Below are positions 18,737 through 27,134 of a stretch of 64,000 nt of DNA, piece by piece. The notes beneath the pieces were generated by a model. It saw only the letters and a program-made list of their open reading frames with translations, ran no database searches and was not told the DNA's origin. Numbering within the stretch: position 1 is the first letter of the stretch; the number at the start of each line of letters is the position of its first letter. Position numbers and translations under genes: made by a program. Origin of the DNA: Pedobacter segetis (GTDB taxonomy: Bacteria > Bacteroidota > Bacteroidia > Sphingobacteriales > Sphingobacteriaceae); NCBI RefSeq assembly GCF_016623585.1, contig NZ_JAEHFY010000013.1, forward strand, positions 1-64,000, written 5' to 3'.

Positions 18737-21055
18737 ATGAAACCATTGAAATATTTAGTAGCCGTATGCTCTTTTGCAGCAATAACTGCATGTGCACAAC
18801 AAAAAACAACGCTAAAAAACACTACAAATACCTCCATCTCCTCCACCAAAATGAATGTTTTCATTTCTGATCTAATGAAGAAAATGACGGTGGATGAAAA
18901 AATTGGCCAGTTGAACTTGCTTACCGGTGGCGAGGCCATCACGGGTTCTACAGGTAATTCAGACATAGAAAAGAAAGTAAAGGCTGGGCAGGTTGGAGGG
19001 TTCTTTAGTTTAAGCACTCCTCAAAAAATACGTATGGTGCAAGAACTAGCCGTTAATAACACTCGGTTAAAAATTCCTTTGATCTTTGGTTTAGATGTAA
19101 TTCACGGTTATAAAACCATTTTCCCAATTCCCCTAGCTTTAGCATCTACTTGGGATTTAGGTTTGATCAAGCATTCTGCCCAAATTGCAGCAGAAGAAGC
19201 TACCGCAGACGGTATTAACTGGACATTTTCGCCAATGGTTGATATTTCTAGGGACCCTCGTTGGGGGCGTTTTGCAGAAGGTGCCGGAGAAGACCCATTC
19301 TTAGGTTCGGCAATTGCGAAGGCAATGGTTAAAGGTTACCAAGGAGATGATCTAACAAAAGTAAATACCATGATGGCCTGTGTAAAGCATTTTGCTCTTT
19401 ATGGTGCCGCAGAGGCGGGCAGAGATTACAACTCTACAGATATGAGCAAAGTGAAGATGTATAACGAATATTTGCCGCCTTACAAAGCCGCTGTTGATGC
19501 AGGAGCGGGGAGCATCATGACATCTTTTAACGATATTAACGGAATCCCGGCAACGGCCAATAAATGGTTGGTTACAGATTTACTAAGAAACCAATGGGGT
19601 TTTAAAGGCATGGTTGTAACAGATTATACAGGTATTAACGAGCTTACGGCACATGGCTTGGGCAATCTGCAAGAAGTATCGGCCTTAGCCTTAAAAGCAG
19701 GGGTAGATATGGATATGGTTGGCGAAGGCTTTATAACCACGCTAAAAAAATCTTTAAAAGAAAAAAAAGTTTCTCTTACAGAAATTGATAGGGCCTGTCG
19801 GTTTGTTTTAGAGGCAAAGTACAAATTGGGCTTGTTTGATGATCCTTACAAATACTGTAACGAGGAAAGGGCAAAAACAAAGATCTTTACCAAAGAGAAC
19901 CTTAAAGCAGCTAGAGATGCGGCAACCAAAAGTTTTGTGCTGTTAAAAAACCAAAATAATTTATTGCCATTAAAAAAAACTAATACCATTGCGTTGGTTG
20001 GGCCTTTGGCAGATAGCAAAGTAAACATGATAGGCACTTGGGCGGTTTCGGCAGATCTGGCCAAAGCAGTTTCTGTAAGGCAAGGATTAGAAGATGCCGT
20101 TGGAGATAAAGCCAAGATCATTTATAGTTTAGGTTCTAATTTGATAGAAGATGAAGAATACCAAAAAAGGGCTACTGTGTTTGGCCGCGAGATCAAAAGA
20201 GATAACAGGCCAGAAGATGTCATCATCAAAGAGGCGGTAGATGCCGCTAAAAAGGCAGATGTTGTGGTGGCTGCTTTAGGAGAAAGTTCTGAAATGAGCG
20301 GAGAAAGTTCTAGCCGAACAAATATCCAGATCCCGGCTATACAACAAAGGTTGTTAAAGGCACTTTTAGCAACGGGCAAACCTGTTGTACTATTGGTTTT
20401 TGATGGCAGGCCTTTAGATCTTTCTTGGGAAAATGAAAATGTCCCTGCGATATTAAATGTATGGTTTGGTGGTACAGAAACCGGGAACGCCATTGCCGAT
20501 GTATTGTTTGGAGATGTTAACCCATCAGGTAAATTGAGCGCTACTTTCCCCCAAAATGTAGGGCAGATCCCTATATATTATAGCCACAAAAATACAGGCC
20601 GGCCGCTAGAGGAAGGGAAATGGTTTACCAAGTTTAAGTCTAATTATTTAGACGTGAGCAATGATCCTTTATATCCTTTTGGATATGGTTTAAGTTATAG
20701 CACTTTTGATATATCGGCTCCAAAACTAGATAAAACAGTAATTAAAACAGGCGGAAGCATTACCATATCAACCACGGTAAAAAACACGGGTTTACGAGAT
20801 GGCGAAGAAGTAGTACAACTATATATTAGGGATTTAGTGGGTTCTATTACTCGTCCCGTTAAAGAATTGAAGGGTTTCCAAAAAGTCTTTTTAAAAGCGG
20901 GGCAATCTAAAGAGGTAAATTTCACTTTAACAGAGAACGATCTGAAGTTCTATAACAACAATTTAGATTTTGTTGCCGAACCCGGGGATTTCAAAGTTTT
21001 TGTTGGCAATAGTTCTGCTAATGTAAAAGAGGCTGATTTTAAATTGATAAAGTAA
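18737..21055 (+). CDS. bglX: GH3 beta-glucosidase
   Basis: Releases glucose from the non-reducing end of beta-gluco-oligosaccharides. The N-terminus looks like a lipoprotein signal (ITAC, Cys19), so it probably acts in the periplasm. The TIM barrel holds the GH3 Lys-His pair (CVKHF, Lys217-His218) and the nucleophile Asp296 in VVTDY. The alpha/beta sandwich holds the candidate acid/base Glu523 in EMSGES. A C-terminal fibronectin-like domain (about 655-770) is present. At 772 aa it has the usual three-domain BglX length. It follows the SGNH gene by 7 bp and closes the PUL. A GH3 from Bacteroides thetaiotaomicron acting on sophoro-oligosaccharides is known to me, which fits the beta-1,2-glucan prediction. 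Confidence 0.9.
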   Translation: MKPLKYLVAVCSFAAITACAQQKTTLKNTTNTSISSTKMNVFISDLMKKMTVDEKIGQLNLLTGGEAITGSTGNSDIEKKVKAGQVGGFFSLSTPQKIRMVQELAVNNTRLKIPLIFGLDVIHGYKTIFPIPLALASTWDLGLIKHSAQIAAEEATADGINWTFSPMVDISRDPRWGRFAEGAGEDPFLGSAIAKAMVKGYQGDDLTKVNTMMACVKHFALYGAAEAGRDYNSTDMSKVKMYNEYLPPYKAAVDAGAGSIMTSFNDINGIPATANKWLVTDLLRNQWGFKGMVVTDYTGINELTAHGLGNLQEVSALALKAGVDMDMVGEGFITTLKKSLKEKKVSLTEIDRACRFVLEAKYKLGLFDDPYKYCNEERAKTKIFTKENLKAARDAATKSFVLLKNQNNLLPLKKTNTIALVGPLADSKVNMIGTWAVSADLAKAVSVRQGLEDAVGDKAKIIYSLGSNLIEDEEYQKRATVFGREIKRDNRPEDVIIKEAVDAAKKADVVVAALGESSEMSGESSSRTNIQIPAIQQRLLKALLATGKPVVLLVFDGRPLDLSWENENVPAILNVWFGGTETGNAIADVLFGDVNPSGKLSATFPQNVGQIPIYYSHKNTGRPLEEGKWFTKFKSNYLDVSNDPLYPFGYGLSYSTFDISAPKLDKTVIKTGGSITISTTVKNTGLRDGEEVVQLYIRDLVGSITRPVKELKGFQKVFLKAGQSKEVNFTLTENDLKFYNNNLDFVAEPGDFKVFVGNSSANVKEADFKLIK

Positions 21056-21092
21056 TGAAACAACTAAAAGAGTTCTTGCTTTATCGATTTGC

Positions 21093-21488
21093 TTATGAAA
21101 AGACTTCTTTAAGCTCTTCAAAAGTTATAGGTTTAAAGATGTATTTTTCGATTATCGCTATCTCTTTTGCTTTTTTTACATCCCGAGAATCTATGGAAGA
21201 GCTTATCATAAACAACTTCATCGGTTTAGTTTCTGTGATGTTCATTTTTTGGAATTCATCAATAAAGCCCCAACCATCTAAAATAGGCATGTTAACATCG
21301 ATCATGATTACATCAGGCAATCTAGAAATATCATCCTTATGTTCGCTTAAATAATCTACCGCTTGTTGGCCATCTGTAAAAACCAGAATTTCATCACAGA
21401 GATTCTGGATTTTTATCAATCTTCTTATGGCATAAATGTACACTTCATCATCATCAATTATAAACGCAATTTGTACTTTTTTGCTCAT
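21093..21488 (-). CDS. Single-domain response regulator (CheY-like)
   Basis: A stand-alone receiver domain of 131 aa. The acidic pocket is DDD (residues 12-14), the phospho-acceptor is Asp64 (MIDVNMP), the switch serine is in ISSS (about 96) and the conserved lysine is Lys119 (FKPIT). There is no output domain, so it must act by protein contact, as in the Rcp1-like receivers paired with phytochrome-type or hybrid kinases. It is convergent with the GH3 gene, 37 bp apart. No cognate kinase lies nearby, so the pathway is unknown. Confidence 0.9.
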   Translation of the reverse strand: MSKKVQIAFIIDDDEVYIYAIRRLIKIQNLCDEILVFTDGQQAVDYLSEHKDDISRLPDVIMIDVNMPILDGWGFIDEFQKMNITETKPMKLFMISSSIDSRDVKKAKEIAIIEKYIFKPITFEELKEVFS

Positions 21489-21540
21489 ATACCCACTATC
21501 CTAAAAGGTTGATCAGATCAATTAAAATTATAAATTTAAA

Positions 21541-21572
21541 CAAAGATAGGCTCTTATTTTACAATAACACAA
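21541..21572 (-). promoter_or_regulatory. Bacteroidota-type promoter of the response regulator
   Basis: On the minus strand TATCTTTG (21541-21548) fits the -7 consensus TAnnTTTG, with a TTG at about 21570-21572 in the -33 position (21-nt spacing). The gene starts at 21488. Confidence 0.5.
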
Positions 21573-21612
21573 TTATGTAAATATTGGAAGTGCGCAGCCT
21601 TGCTTAAAATAA

Positions 21613-21642
21613 AAAAAGTATTTGGGTAGCCAAATACTTTTT
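21613..21642 (-). terminator. Terminator of yceI
   Basis: A perfect 13-bp stem (AAAAAGTATTTGG / CCAAATACTTTTT) with a 4-base loop lies 20 bp after the yceI stop codon. On the minus strand it is followed by a T run, as expected for a rho-independent terminator. Confidence 0.85.
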
Positions 21643-21662
21643 ATTAGAATATTTATGCCCGC

Positions 21663-22253
21663 TTATTTTTTGGCCACTAAATTTATATTAAGCTCAAATT
21701 CATCGTCAATGGCTTTATCGCCTAAACCGGCAATAAAATTTTTAGAACCATATTTAACATCGTATCTAGTCCTATCCACTTTAATGTTTGATGCAACTGC
21801 CACTATAACATTGCCTTTTTGTTGTATGGTTGCCGGGAAAGTTATTTTATCGCTTATTCCTTTAATGGTTAAGTTGCCTGTAATGTTGTATTTGTTGGCA
21901 TCTACCTGGTTAATAGTAATGATCTCGAAATTTGCCGTTGGATGTTTTTCTACGGAAAAAAAATCTTCTGACTTAAGATGCCCTAATAATTTTGCCCCGT
22001 TTTTTTGGTCTAGATCGGTACAGGTTATCGTGTTCATATCAATGTTAAATATGCCCCCCACTAATCTGCTGCCATTGGCATTTAAGATACCGTTTGCTAA
22101 TTTAATCTCACCATTGTGCTGCCCCGTAATCTTTTTCCCAATCCACTCTATTTTTGATTTTGTTACATCTACTTTATAAACCTCTGAGGCGGGTTTAAAA
22201 GCAAAAAACAAAACCGTTATCGCTAATAATAATATTCCTTTTTTCATTTTCAA
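21663..22253 (-). CDS. YceI family periplasmic protein
   Basis: A YceI-type lipocalin-like beta-barrel thought to bind isoprenoid or other amphiphilic molecules in the periplasm. The signal peptide is residues 1-19 or so (GILLLAITVLFF). The family phrases are visible: VDVTKSKIEWIGKK near the start, FNIDMNTI, LKSEDFFSVEKHPTANFE (the FD.ekyP-like motif) and a final FELNINL. It is 196 aa, a normal length. It is monocistronic, with its own promoter and terminator. The physiological ligand is not evident. Confidence 0.9.
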   Translation of the reverse strand: MKMKKGILLLAITVLFFAFKPASEVYKVDVTKSKIEWIGKKITGQHNGEIKLANGILNANGSRLVGGIFNIDMNTITCTDLDQKNGAKLLGHLKSEDFFSVEKHPTANFEIITINQVDANKYNITGNLTIKGISDKITFPATIQQKGNVIVAVASNIKVDRTRYDVKYGSKNFIAGLGDKAIDDEFELNINLVAKK

Positions 22254-22266
22254 ATGTTTTAAAAAC

Positions 22267-22296
22267 CAAATGTATCAACTATATTAAATGTTTCAA
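22267..22296 (-). promoter_or_regulatory. Bacteroidota-type promoter of yceI
   Basis: Minus strand: TTGA (22293-22296), an 18-nt spacer, then TACATTTG (22267-22274), matching TAnnTTTG. The -7 element ends only 13 nt before the yceI ATG, so the leader is very short. Confidence 0.6.
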
Positions 22297-22344
22297 CTGC
22301 TAATTTAGGCTTGTAACCATTAACCCATAAAAAACAGATTTATT

Positions 22345-23259
22345 TTAGATGGTAAAACTGCTAAGGTCAACAAATTCTTGAACCCTATCGCTTACCTCTT
22401 TATCGCTAAGGTTTTTCAGTTTTTCTGTGCCAAATTTCTCTACACAAAAAGATGCCAATGCAGAACCGTATATGATCGCATTTTTCATATTAGAAAAATT
22501 GATGCTGCCTACTTTAGCTAAATATCCAATAAAACCACCTGCAAATGTATCTCCGGCACCGGTTGGGTCAAATACATCTGCCAATGGCAATGCTGGCGCA
22601 GAAAATATGCTATCTTCATTAAATAACAGGGCCCCATGTTCTCCTTTTTTTATGATGAGGTATTTTGGCCCCATTTTCAATATCTTATGGGCAGCTTTCA
22701 CTAAAGAATATTCTCCAGAGAGTTGTCTCGCCTCGGCATCATTGATAGTCAAAACATCAATCATCTTAATGGTCTCTAGCAAATCATCCATGGCAATATC
22801 CATCCAAAAATTCATGGTATCCATTACTATCAATTTTGGGCGTTTTTTCATCCTTTTTATAACCGTTTGCTGAACTTGCGGGGTAAGGTTGCCCAACATT
22901 AGGTATTCACAATCTTGGTAAGATTCTGGAATGATAGGATCAAAATTTTCTAATACATTTAATTCGGTAATTAAAGTATCCCTGCTATTCATATCATTAT
23001 GGTATTTGCCAGACCAAAAAAAAGATTTCTCACCTTTTTTTATCTGCAGCCCTTCTACATCTATCCCGTGTTTTCCAAAATCGTCTATATCCTCTTTTTT
23101 AAAATCATCGCCAACAACTGCTACAATTTTTGTTTGATCATAAAAGTAAGATGCCGCCAAACTTGCGTAGGTGGCCGCACCACCAACAATTTTTTCTGTT
23201 TTTCCAAAAGGGGTTTCAATTGCATCAAAGGCCACGGTGCCTATAACTACTAAGCTCAT
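22345..23259 (-). CDS. PfkB-family sugar/nucleoside kinase
   Basis: An ATP-dependent kinase of the ribokinase/PfkB family, 304 aa from the ATG at 23259 (MSLVVIGTVAFDAIETPFG). An in-frame ATG 90 bp upstream adds a basic stretch foreign to the family and is rejected. The glycine-rich N-terminal signature is present (GGAATYASLAAS). The C-terminal PfkB signature has the catalytic Asp in FDPTGAGDTFAGG. The middle contains VMDTMNFW and LTINDAEARQLSG, as in PfkB-like kinases of Bacteroidota. The substrate (ribose, adenosine, fructose phosphate or another) cannot be told from sequence. tRNA-Asn lies upstream in the opposite orientation. Confidence 0.88.
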   Translation of the reverse strand: MSLVVIGTVAFDAIETPFGKTEKIVGGAATYASLAASYFYDQTKIVAVVGDDFKKEDIDDFGKHGIDVEGLQIKKGEKSFFWSGKYHNDMNSRDTLITELNVLENFDPIIPESYQDCEYLMLGNLTPQVQQTVIKRMKKRPKLIVMDTMNFWMDIAMDDLLETIKMIDVLTINDAEARQLSGEYSLVKAAHKILKMGPKYLIIKKGEHGALLFNEDSIFSAPALPLADVFDPTGAGDTFAGGFIGYLAKVGSINFSNMKNAIIYGSALASFCVEKFGTEKLKNLSDKEVSDRVQEFVDLSSFTI

Positions 23260-23392
23260 AAATTTTTTTAATTTTTTTCTGTACAAATATTGCATAATTA
23301 ATTTTAATTCCCGAATATTGCACTCCCGTAAGGGAGAAAAGCTTTGCAAAAAGCGATCAATAACCAGAAAGCGTTGTTAAAACGCCCAAAAT

Positions 23393-23466
23393 TCCTAAGT
23401 AGCTCAGCTGGTTAGAGCATCTGACTGTTAATCAGAGGGTCCCTGGTTCGAGCCCAGGCTTGGGAG
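23393..23466 (+). tRNA. tRNA-Asn (GTT)
   Basis: A full cloverleaf of 74 nt. The acceptor stem TCCTAAG/CTTGGGA has one T-G pair. The D stem is GCTC/GAGC. The anticodon stem is TCTGA/TCAGA with loop CTGTTAA, giving anticodon GTT. The T arm is CCTGG-TTCGAGC-CCAGG and the discriminator base is G. CCA is not encoded. Confidence 0.97.
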
Positions 23467-23478
23467 CTTTAAAATGAG

Positions 23479-23508
23479 AGAGCTATACGATAAGTGTAGC
23501 TCTTTTTG
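23479..23508 (+). terminator. Terminator of tRNA-Asn
   Basis: A 10-bp stem (AGAGCTATAC / GTGTAGCTCT, one T-G pair) with loop GATAA is followed by TTTTTGTTT, 12 bp after the tRNA. Confidence 0.88.
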
Positions 23509-23784
23509 TTTGCATACATACAAAGGCGGCTTTAGTGAGCAACTTAACAAGGTATAAAAACAAAAACTACCCAAAAGCTATCTTTTAAAAATTGTTCTTC
23601 CATTTTAAATTCTTTTAAGAGCCTGTTTAAATTTGTATTGTAAAAGTGTTCATAACGTGAGTTATGGGTTTAACGATTGAAGAGGCATCGTTTTCTTGTT
23701 ATTCCAAGAGAGGGGTAATATATTTATTTCATATCAATATAAATAACGTTGAGACTTAAATATGTCCTCCAAAAATGGGGCGTT

Positions 23785-24020
23785 GCCCTGAGCGGAGGCG
23801 AAGGGAATGTCACCCAGAGCGGAGGCGAAGGGAATGTCACCCAGAGCGGAGGCGAAGGGAATGTCGCCCTGAGCGGAGGCGAAGGGAATGTCACCCAGAG
23901 CGAAGTCGAAGGGAATGTCGCCCAGAGCGGAGGCGAAGGGAATGTCACCCAGAGCGAAGTCGAAGGGAATGTCACCCAGAGCGAAGTCGAAGGGAATGTC
24001 ACCCTGAGCGAAGTCGAAGG
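23785..24020 (+). repeat. 27-bp tandem array, 9 units
   Basis: Nine head-to-tail units of the type (A/G)CCC(A/T)GAGCG-(GAGG or AAGT)-CGAAGG-GAATGTC, starting every 27 bp from 23785; the ninth, at 24001, is partial. Two sub-types (GGAGGCG and GAAGTCG) alternate irregularly, which suggests unequal exchange. It belongs to the dispersed 'CCCTGAGCGAAGTCGAAGG' family common in Bacteroidota genomes. Open frames across it (HPERSRRE-like peptides) arise because the unit is a multiple of three and stop-free; they are not genes. Confidence 0.93.
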
Positions 24021-24040
24021 GGGGCGTTGGGCTTCATGCT

Positions 24041-24106
24041 TCGACTCCGCTCAGCATGACAATCGACTCCGCTCAGCATGACAATCGACTCCGCTCAGCA
24101 TGATAA
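24041..24106 (-). repeat. 22-bp tandem array, 3 units, inverted relative to the 27-bp array
   Basis: Three units TCGACTCCGCTCAGCATGAC plus AA, starting at 24041, 24063 and 24085. The reverse complement reads ATGCTGAGCGGAGTCGA, so these are inverted relatives of the preceding 27-bp array. The transcript could fold into a large hairpin with the ninth 27-bp unit. Confidence 0.9.
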
Positions 24107-24331
24107 TGGGCTCTGCTTGTGTAATTCAATTTTAATAAATGATCATCGATAACATCAGTGGTAGTAGGGTAAAAGAATAAGCTAAAAAAGGGATAAAACC
24201 AAAAGCCCGCTTGTTAGGACAGGCGTGTTAAAACGCTCAAAAATCTTGTCCTGATAAAAATAATTATCGCACTATTGGGTTATCAGATAAATTTTAAACA
24301 GGCTCTAAATATAATTTCTCTACAAAACGCA

Positions 24332-24367
24332 AAAAATCCTTGCCCAAATTAATGAACAAGGATTTTT
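24332..24367 (-). terminator. Terminator of groEL
   Basis: AAAAATCCTTG and CAAGGATTTTT pair perfectly (11 bp) around a 14-base loop, 49 bp past the groEL stop, and give a T run on the minus strand. Confidence 0.82.
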
Positions 24368-24416
24368 ATATATCAAGCAAATCAGCTTTAAGCTTTATGC
24401 CCTCTGCTTTTTAAGA

Positions 24417-26090
<1,674 letters not shown>

Positions 26091-26156
26091 TTAGTATTGT
26101 GTATTGAGATTACACGCATTTAAACTATCAAATTTTATTTTTTTATTTTTTTAATT

Positions 26157-26242
26157 ATCACTGATGCAAAGCGTCTCATTACTCACATCTTTTTACTCTT
26201 ATCACTGATGCAAAGCGTCTCATTACTCACATCTCTTTACTC
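26157..26242. repeat. 44-bp direct repeat in the groES-groEL gap
   Basis: Two copies starting at 26157 and 26201, each containing ATCACTGATGCAAAGCGTCT and CATTACTCACATCT. Within each copy GATGC-AAA-GCGTC can form a small hairpin. Short 'actcaatac' phrases flank the repeat on both sides. The array lengthens the gap between the two chaperonin genes and would be present twice in a groESL transcript. Confidence 0.9.
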
Positions 26243-26247
26243 AATAC

Positions 26248-26541
26248 TTACAAAATTGCGTAAATATCGCTTTCCCTCATGATCAAATACTCTTTCCCCT
26301 CGTAGGTAATTTCTGTGCCCGCATATTTGCTGTATAAAATTTTATCTCCTACTTTAACATCCATCGGGATTTGAGCGCCCGTGGAATCTGCAAATTTTCC
26401 GTTCCCTACAGCTACAATAACTCCTTGAGATGGTTTTTCCTTTGCGGTATCGGGGATGTAAATTCCCGAAGCGGTTTTCTCCTCTGCAGCAGCAGCTTCT
26501 ACCACTACTCTATCTGCGATAGGTTTAATGTTCATTGCCAT
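26248..26541 (-). CDS. groS: Co-chaperonin GroES (10 kDa)
   Basis: The heptameric lid of the GroEL cavity. It is 97 aa from the first ATG; the second in-frame ATG ([12 protein letters not shown]) gives the more usual N-terminus, 2 residues shorter. The mobile loop [18 protein letters not shown], the GKFADSTG turn and the closing [15 protein letters not shown] are typical of Bacteroidota GroES. It is the first gene of the groES-groEL unit. The upstream region has no clear CIRCE inverted repeat. Confidence 0.98.
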   Translation of the reverse strand: MAMNIKPIADRVVVEAAAAEEKTASGIYIPDTAKEKPSQGVIVAVGNGKFADSTGAQIPMDVKVGDKILYSKYAGTEITYEGKEYLIMRESDIYAIL

Positions 26542-26595
26542 AATTAATCTGTTAATCTGTTATTTTTTAAAGTTTTTATTTTCTGATACCAACCG

Positions 26596-26612
26596 TACAT
26601 AGAATATGCCAA
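26596..26612 (-). promoter_or_regulatory. Possible sigma-54-like element ahead of groES
   Basis: The minus strand reads TTGGCATATTCTATGTA, which keeps TTGGCA and a G at the -12 side but lacks the full TTGC. It lies 55 bp before the groES ATG. No TTTG/TAnnTTTG pair with normal spacing was found in the same place. Weak support. Confidence 0.25.
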
Positions 26613-26918
26613 AGGAAAAACAGCTGAATTTTTTACAGTATAAGTCAGCTATGTAATTTATAAGATAAATTGTTAATGTCAGGTTGTCAGTAATGATGGG
26701 ATTTGGTTTTATGATCTAAACCATTTGTTTTTTTTAGGATCTATTTTGTTTACTTAGCTATTTTAAGAGGTATGATGATAAAGAATTATTTGGGTTTTAA
26801 ACAATGGGCCTGCGGGCGGATTTATTTTTTTTCATCCTGTGGGTTGCTATATTCTATACAAATCAATATGAAACGATGTTAAAAATTATGGTTTATTTAC
26901 AATATAAGAGGGCTGCCA

Positions 26919-26990
26919 CCCCCTGAGCGAAGTCGAAGGGGAGCGAAGTCGAAGGGAATGTCACCCTGAGCGAAGTCGAAGGGGGGAGCG
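26919..26990 (+). repeat. Dispersed GAGCGAAGTCGAAGG repeat cluster
   Basis: Three close copies of GAGCGAAGTCGAAGG (two of them in full CCCTGAGCG form), one followed by the GAATGTCACC linker seen in the 23785 array. It is the same repeat family at a second site 3 kb away. Confidence 0.9.
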
Positions 26991-27134
26991 GAGGGCTTTA
27001 TACTTCCCAAAGGCCATCAAAGGCCACTTAACTACAAAACGGCTGTGCTTTTAATAATTAACTGTAAAAAACGTTAATGGTAGCGGAGCCTGAGGACAAA
27101 AAAGCCGCTGCTCTTATCCCTAAAAACCCACAAA

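Larger units (their letters stand above)
23619..24305. mobile_element. 687-bp inverted-repeat-bounded element, possible non-autonomous transposon
   Basis: GAGCCTGTTTAAA at 23619-23631 is repeated as its exact reverse complement at 24293-24305. Both ends are flanked by TAA (23616-23618 and 24306-24308), which could be a 3-bp target duplication. There is no transposase and no credible coding sequence inside; the only long frames come from short repeats. The left part is plain AT-rich DNA and the centre is occupied by the repeat arrays listed separately. Some IS5-group elements make TNA duplications, so a MITE-like derivative is my inference. It occupies most of the 950-bp space between tRNA-Asn and groEL. 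Confidence 0.45.
26542..27134. other. 593-bp gene-free stretch between groES and the methyltransferase gene
   Basis: It carries the groES upstream region at its left end and a second copy cluster of the GAGCGAAGTCGAAGG repeat at 26919-26990. The rest is AT-rich without a plausible ORF, RNA gene or clear terminator. Confidence 0.7.

Noticed and set aside
21055-21354. 99-aa plus-strand ORF after the GH3 gene
   Set aside because: It lies antisense inside the response regulator, which has all receiver residues.
21622-22179. 185-aa plus-strand ORF
   Set aside because: It is antisense to yceI, whose family text is clear; the shadow frame starts in the terminator.
23260-23349. N-terminal extension of the PfkB kinase
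   Set aside because: It adds a basic stretch before the canonical MSLVVIGTVAFD start and does not belong to the family fold.
23724-24081. Open frames on both strands across the 27-bp array (HPERSRRE-like peptides)
   Set aside because: The 27-bp unit is a multiple of three without stops, so the frames are a by-product of the repeat; the same peptides are a known annotation artefact.
23785-24106. Possible CRISPR array
   Set aside because: There are no unique spacers between the repeats, units are directly joined, and no cas genes are present.
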